Source: JBMFOH01 sp049969715 [NCBI: bacterium]
Lineage (GTDB): Bacteria; DUMJ01
Assembly: GCA_049969715.1 (NCBI GenBank)
Contig: JBMFOH010000001.1
Coordinates: 1 to 64,000 of the forward strand
DNA: 64,000 nucleotides
Direction: 5' to 3'
A program made the position numbers and the translations under genes. This document shows, in pieces, positions 62,681 through 64,000 of this stretch; the stretch's first letter is position 1, and every line of letters starts with the position of its first letter. The notes beneath the pieces were generated by a model. It did not search any database, was not told where the DNA came from, and saw only the letters and a program-made list of their open reading frames with translations.

Positions 62681-63600
62681 TGCTTTATCGAAGAGATATT
62701 CTATCTATAGAAGACCTTACAGTAGAAGATATAGAAGATATATTTATTATGACTGATTTTCTGAAGTCTAAAGAGAATAACTCTCATCGTCCATTATCAG
62801 GAAAATCAGTAGGATTATATTTTGAGAAACCTTCTACACGAACGAGGGTTTCATTTGAGGTAGGGGTATACCAACTTGGGGGGCATCCAGTATATCTGGA
62901 TACCAAAAGTCTTCAGATAGGGAGAGGAGAGTCAATCTCTGATACGGCTAAGATTCTTTCCGGTTATTTAGATTGTATAGTGGCAAGGACACTAAAGGAT
63001 GAGACAGTGAGGGAGTTAGCTTTATATGCAGATATCCCTGTGATAAATGCCCTTACTGATTTGGAACATCCCTGTCAGGCTTTAGGAGACCTTTACACTG
63101 TAAAGGAGTATTTTGGTGATTATAAGGGGTTGAAGTTTTCTTTTGTAGGTGATGGGAATAATGTAGCCAACTCTTTACTCCTTCTCTGTTCAAAATTGGG
63201 TGTTAATTTTGCAATCGCCTCTCCTAAGGGATATGAGATAAGAAGTGAGATAAAGGAGAAGGCTTTAAAGAACGCCAAGGTCTCTGGAGCTAATATCAGT
63301 TTCTATAATGACCCATTCGACGCAGTAACAGATGCTAATATCATCTATACTGATGTTTGGGTAAGTATGGGGGAGGAGGAAGAGAGAGAAAAGAGAAATC
63401 TAGATTTTCAAGGTTTCCAAGTAAATATTGGACTTGTCGGACGGGCTCATCCAAATGTGAGGATAATGCATTGTCTTCCTGCAATAAGAGGTAAAGAGAT
63501 TACTGATGAAGTGATGGATGGACCTAATTCTATAATCTTTAAACAGGCAGAGAATAGACTACATACCCAGAAGGCTGTACTTTCTTTAATCTTAGGATAG
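62680..63600 (+). CDS. argF: Ornithine carbamoyltransferase
   Basis: 306 aa, GTG start overlapping the pilQ stop by one base (TAGTG). Carbamoyl-phosphate site EKPSTRTRVSFE, ornithine/CP residues in DLEHPCQALGDL, and the ornithine loop MHCLPAIRGKEITDEV distinguish it from aspartate carbamoyltransferase. Makes citrulline in arginine biosynthesis (or degrades it in reverse). Its link with the pilus operon is probably only positional. Confidence 0.96.
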   Translation: MLYRRDILSIEDLTVEDIEDIFIMTDFLKSKENNSHRPLSGKSVGLYFEKPSTRTRVSFEVGVYQLGGHPVYLDTKSLQIGRGESISDTAKILSGYLDCIVARTLKDETVRELALYADIPVINALTDLEHPCQALGDLYTVKEYFGDYKGLKFSFVGDGNNVANSLLLLCSKLGVNFAIASPKGYEIRSEIKEKALKNAKVSGANISFYNDPFDAVTDANIIYTDVWVSMGEEEEREKRNLDFQGFQVNIGLVGRAHPNVRIMHCLPAIRGKEITDEVMDGPNSIIFKQAENRLHTQKAVLSLILG

Positions 63601-63617
63601 AGAGAAGAAGGTAAAAT

Positions 63618-64000
63618 ATGGTAAAGACGATATTTGGTACAGACGGGGCAAGAGGAGTAGCTAATAGAGACCTTACCCCAGAGTTAGTATTGAAAATAGT
63701 TAAGTCAGGGGGGTATCTTTTATCAAAGGATATAGAGTCCCCCTTTTTTGTTGTAGGAAAAGACACAAGATGTTCGGGGGATATGATAGAAGGAGCTGTT
63801 ATCGCGGGACTATGTTCAGTTGGTGCTTCTGTAATAAATGTAGGGATTTTACCTACTGCAGGAATTGCCTATCTTACTAGGAGGTTGAATGCTGCGGGAG
63901 GGATAGTGATATCTGCTTCTCATAATCCGATAGAGTACAATGGGATAAAGTTTTTTGACTCTCGAGGTTTTAAACTTTCAGATGAGATGGAGAAGACTAT
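63618..64000 (+). CDS. glmM: Phosphoglucosamine mutase, N-terminal part (runs off the window)
   Basis: 127 codons visible. [19 protein letters not shown] is the GlmM opening and [18 protein letters not shown] holds the phosphoserine (SASHNP). Converts glucosamine-6-phosphate to glucosamine-1-phosphate for peptidoglycan and LPS. AGAAGG precedes the ATG. The frame is open to the window edge; the 3' end is missing. Confidence 0.93.
   Translation, partial: MVKTIFGTDGARGVANRDLTPELVLKIVKSGGYLLSKDIESPFFVVGKDTRCSGDMIEGAVIAGLCSVGASVINVGILPTAGIAYLTRRLNAAGGIVISASHNPIEYNGIKFFDSRGFKLSDEMEKT

Overview
This window is about 64 kb of a low-GC bacterial chromosome that includes the probable replication origin. 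Codon use is dominated by ATA (Ile) and AGA/AGG (Arg), which is common in thermophiles. A secretin, two TolC-type proteins, a sigma-E-like envelope-stress operon and a MacA-type adaptor indicate a diderm (two-membrane) cell. The gene content (maltose-type ABC importers, a GH4 glycosidase, a large SRP RNA, dnaA-dnaN-S4-recF-dciA order) would fit a deep-branching thermophilic anaerobe such as Dictyoglomota, Caldisericota or Thermotogota relatives. I cannot fix the phylum from sequence alone. No CRISPR array or prophage is visible. The only mobile-element trace is a transposase tail at the left edge.

Layout. 1-1.5 kb: transposase end and an SDR oxidoreductase. 1.7-6.1 kb: dnaA, a cluster of DnaA boxes (candidate oriC), dnaN, an S4-domain protein, recF and a dciA-like gene. 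6.1-16.2 kb (minus strand): a RuBisCO-like protein followed by an NHL/TPR/Yip1 membrane protein, a DUF5696 protein, a Yip1 protein, a MacA-like adaptor, a short FtsX-like permease and two sugar-type ABC permeases. An aldo/keto reductase with ferredoxin-type clusters is divergent from it. 17.5-22.5 kb: OsmC, a GNAT protein, then nucleoside kinase, HIT and a PIF1-WYL helicase. 22.5-29.4 kb (minus): LarA-type racemase and a D-2-hydroxyacid dehydrogenase, then (after a plus-strand DUF296 gene) a 2-oxoacid dehydrogenase E1a/E1b/E2 operon headed by a SorC regulator. 29.5-31 kb: phosphoglycerate-mutase-like protein and ROK kinase. 31-34 kb (minus): a PlsY/CTP-kinase-like fusion, a DGC zinc protein and a small DUF5320/PadR/NifX-like operon. 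34-37.5 kb: LysE exporter, methyltransferase, DUF5317, rsmI and rpsT. 37.5-42.7 kb (minus): holA, comEC, comEA, leuS. 43-47.5 kb: a complete sugar ABC importer core (binding protein plus two permeases) with a GH4 glycosidase. 47.6-53.1 kb (minus): rpoE-like sigma, anti-sigma, MucB-like, HtrA and two TolC-like genes. 53.2-56 kb: tRNA-Ser, SRP RNA, dnaX, ybaB, recR. 56-62.7 kb: prepilins and pilM-N-O-P-Q. 62.7 kb to the end: argF and the start of glmM.

How the parts work together. The origin block supplies replication initiation, the clamp and helicase loading; dnaX, holA and recR elsewhere in the window belong to the same machinery. The pilus genes, comEA and comEC together suggest DNA uptake or surface motility. 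Two carbohydrate loci, neither with its own ATPase gene, imply a shared ATPase encoded elsewhere. LarA, the dehydrogenase and the E1/E2 operon could carry a 2-hydroxyacid through a 2-oxoacid to an acyl-CoA; no E3 gene is present.

Most notable points: the RuBisCO-like protein heading an envelope/transport operon; a PlsY-CTP kinase fusion; a perfect 174-bp in-frame duplication inside pilQ lying in a compositionally odd block; and back-to-back near-consensus promoters whose transcripts should be leaderless or nearly so.
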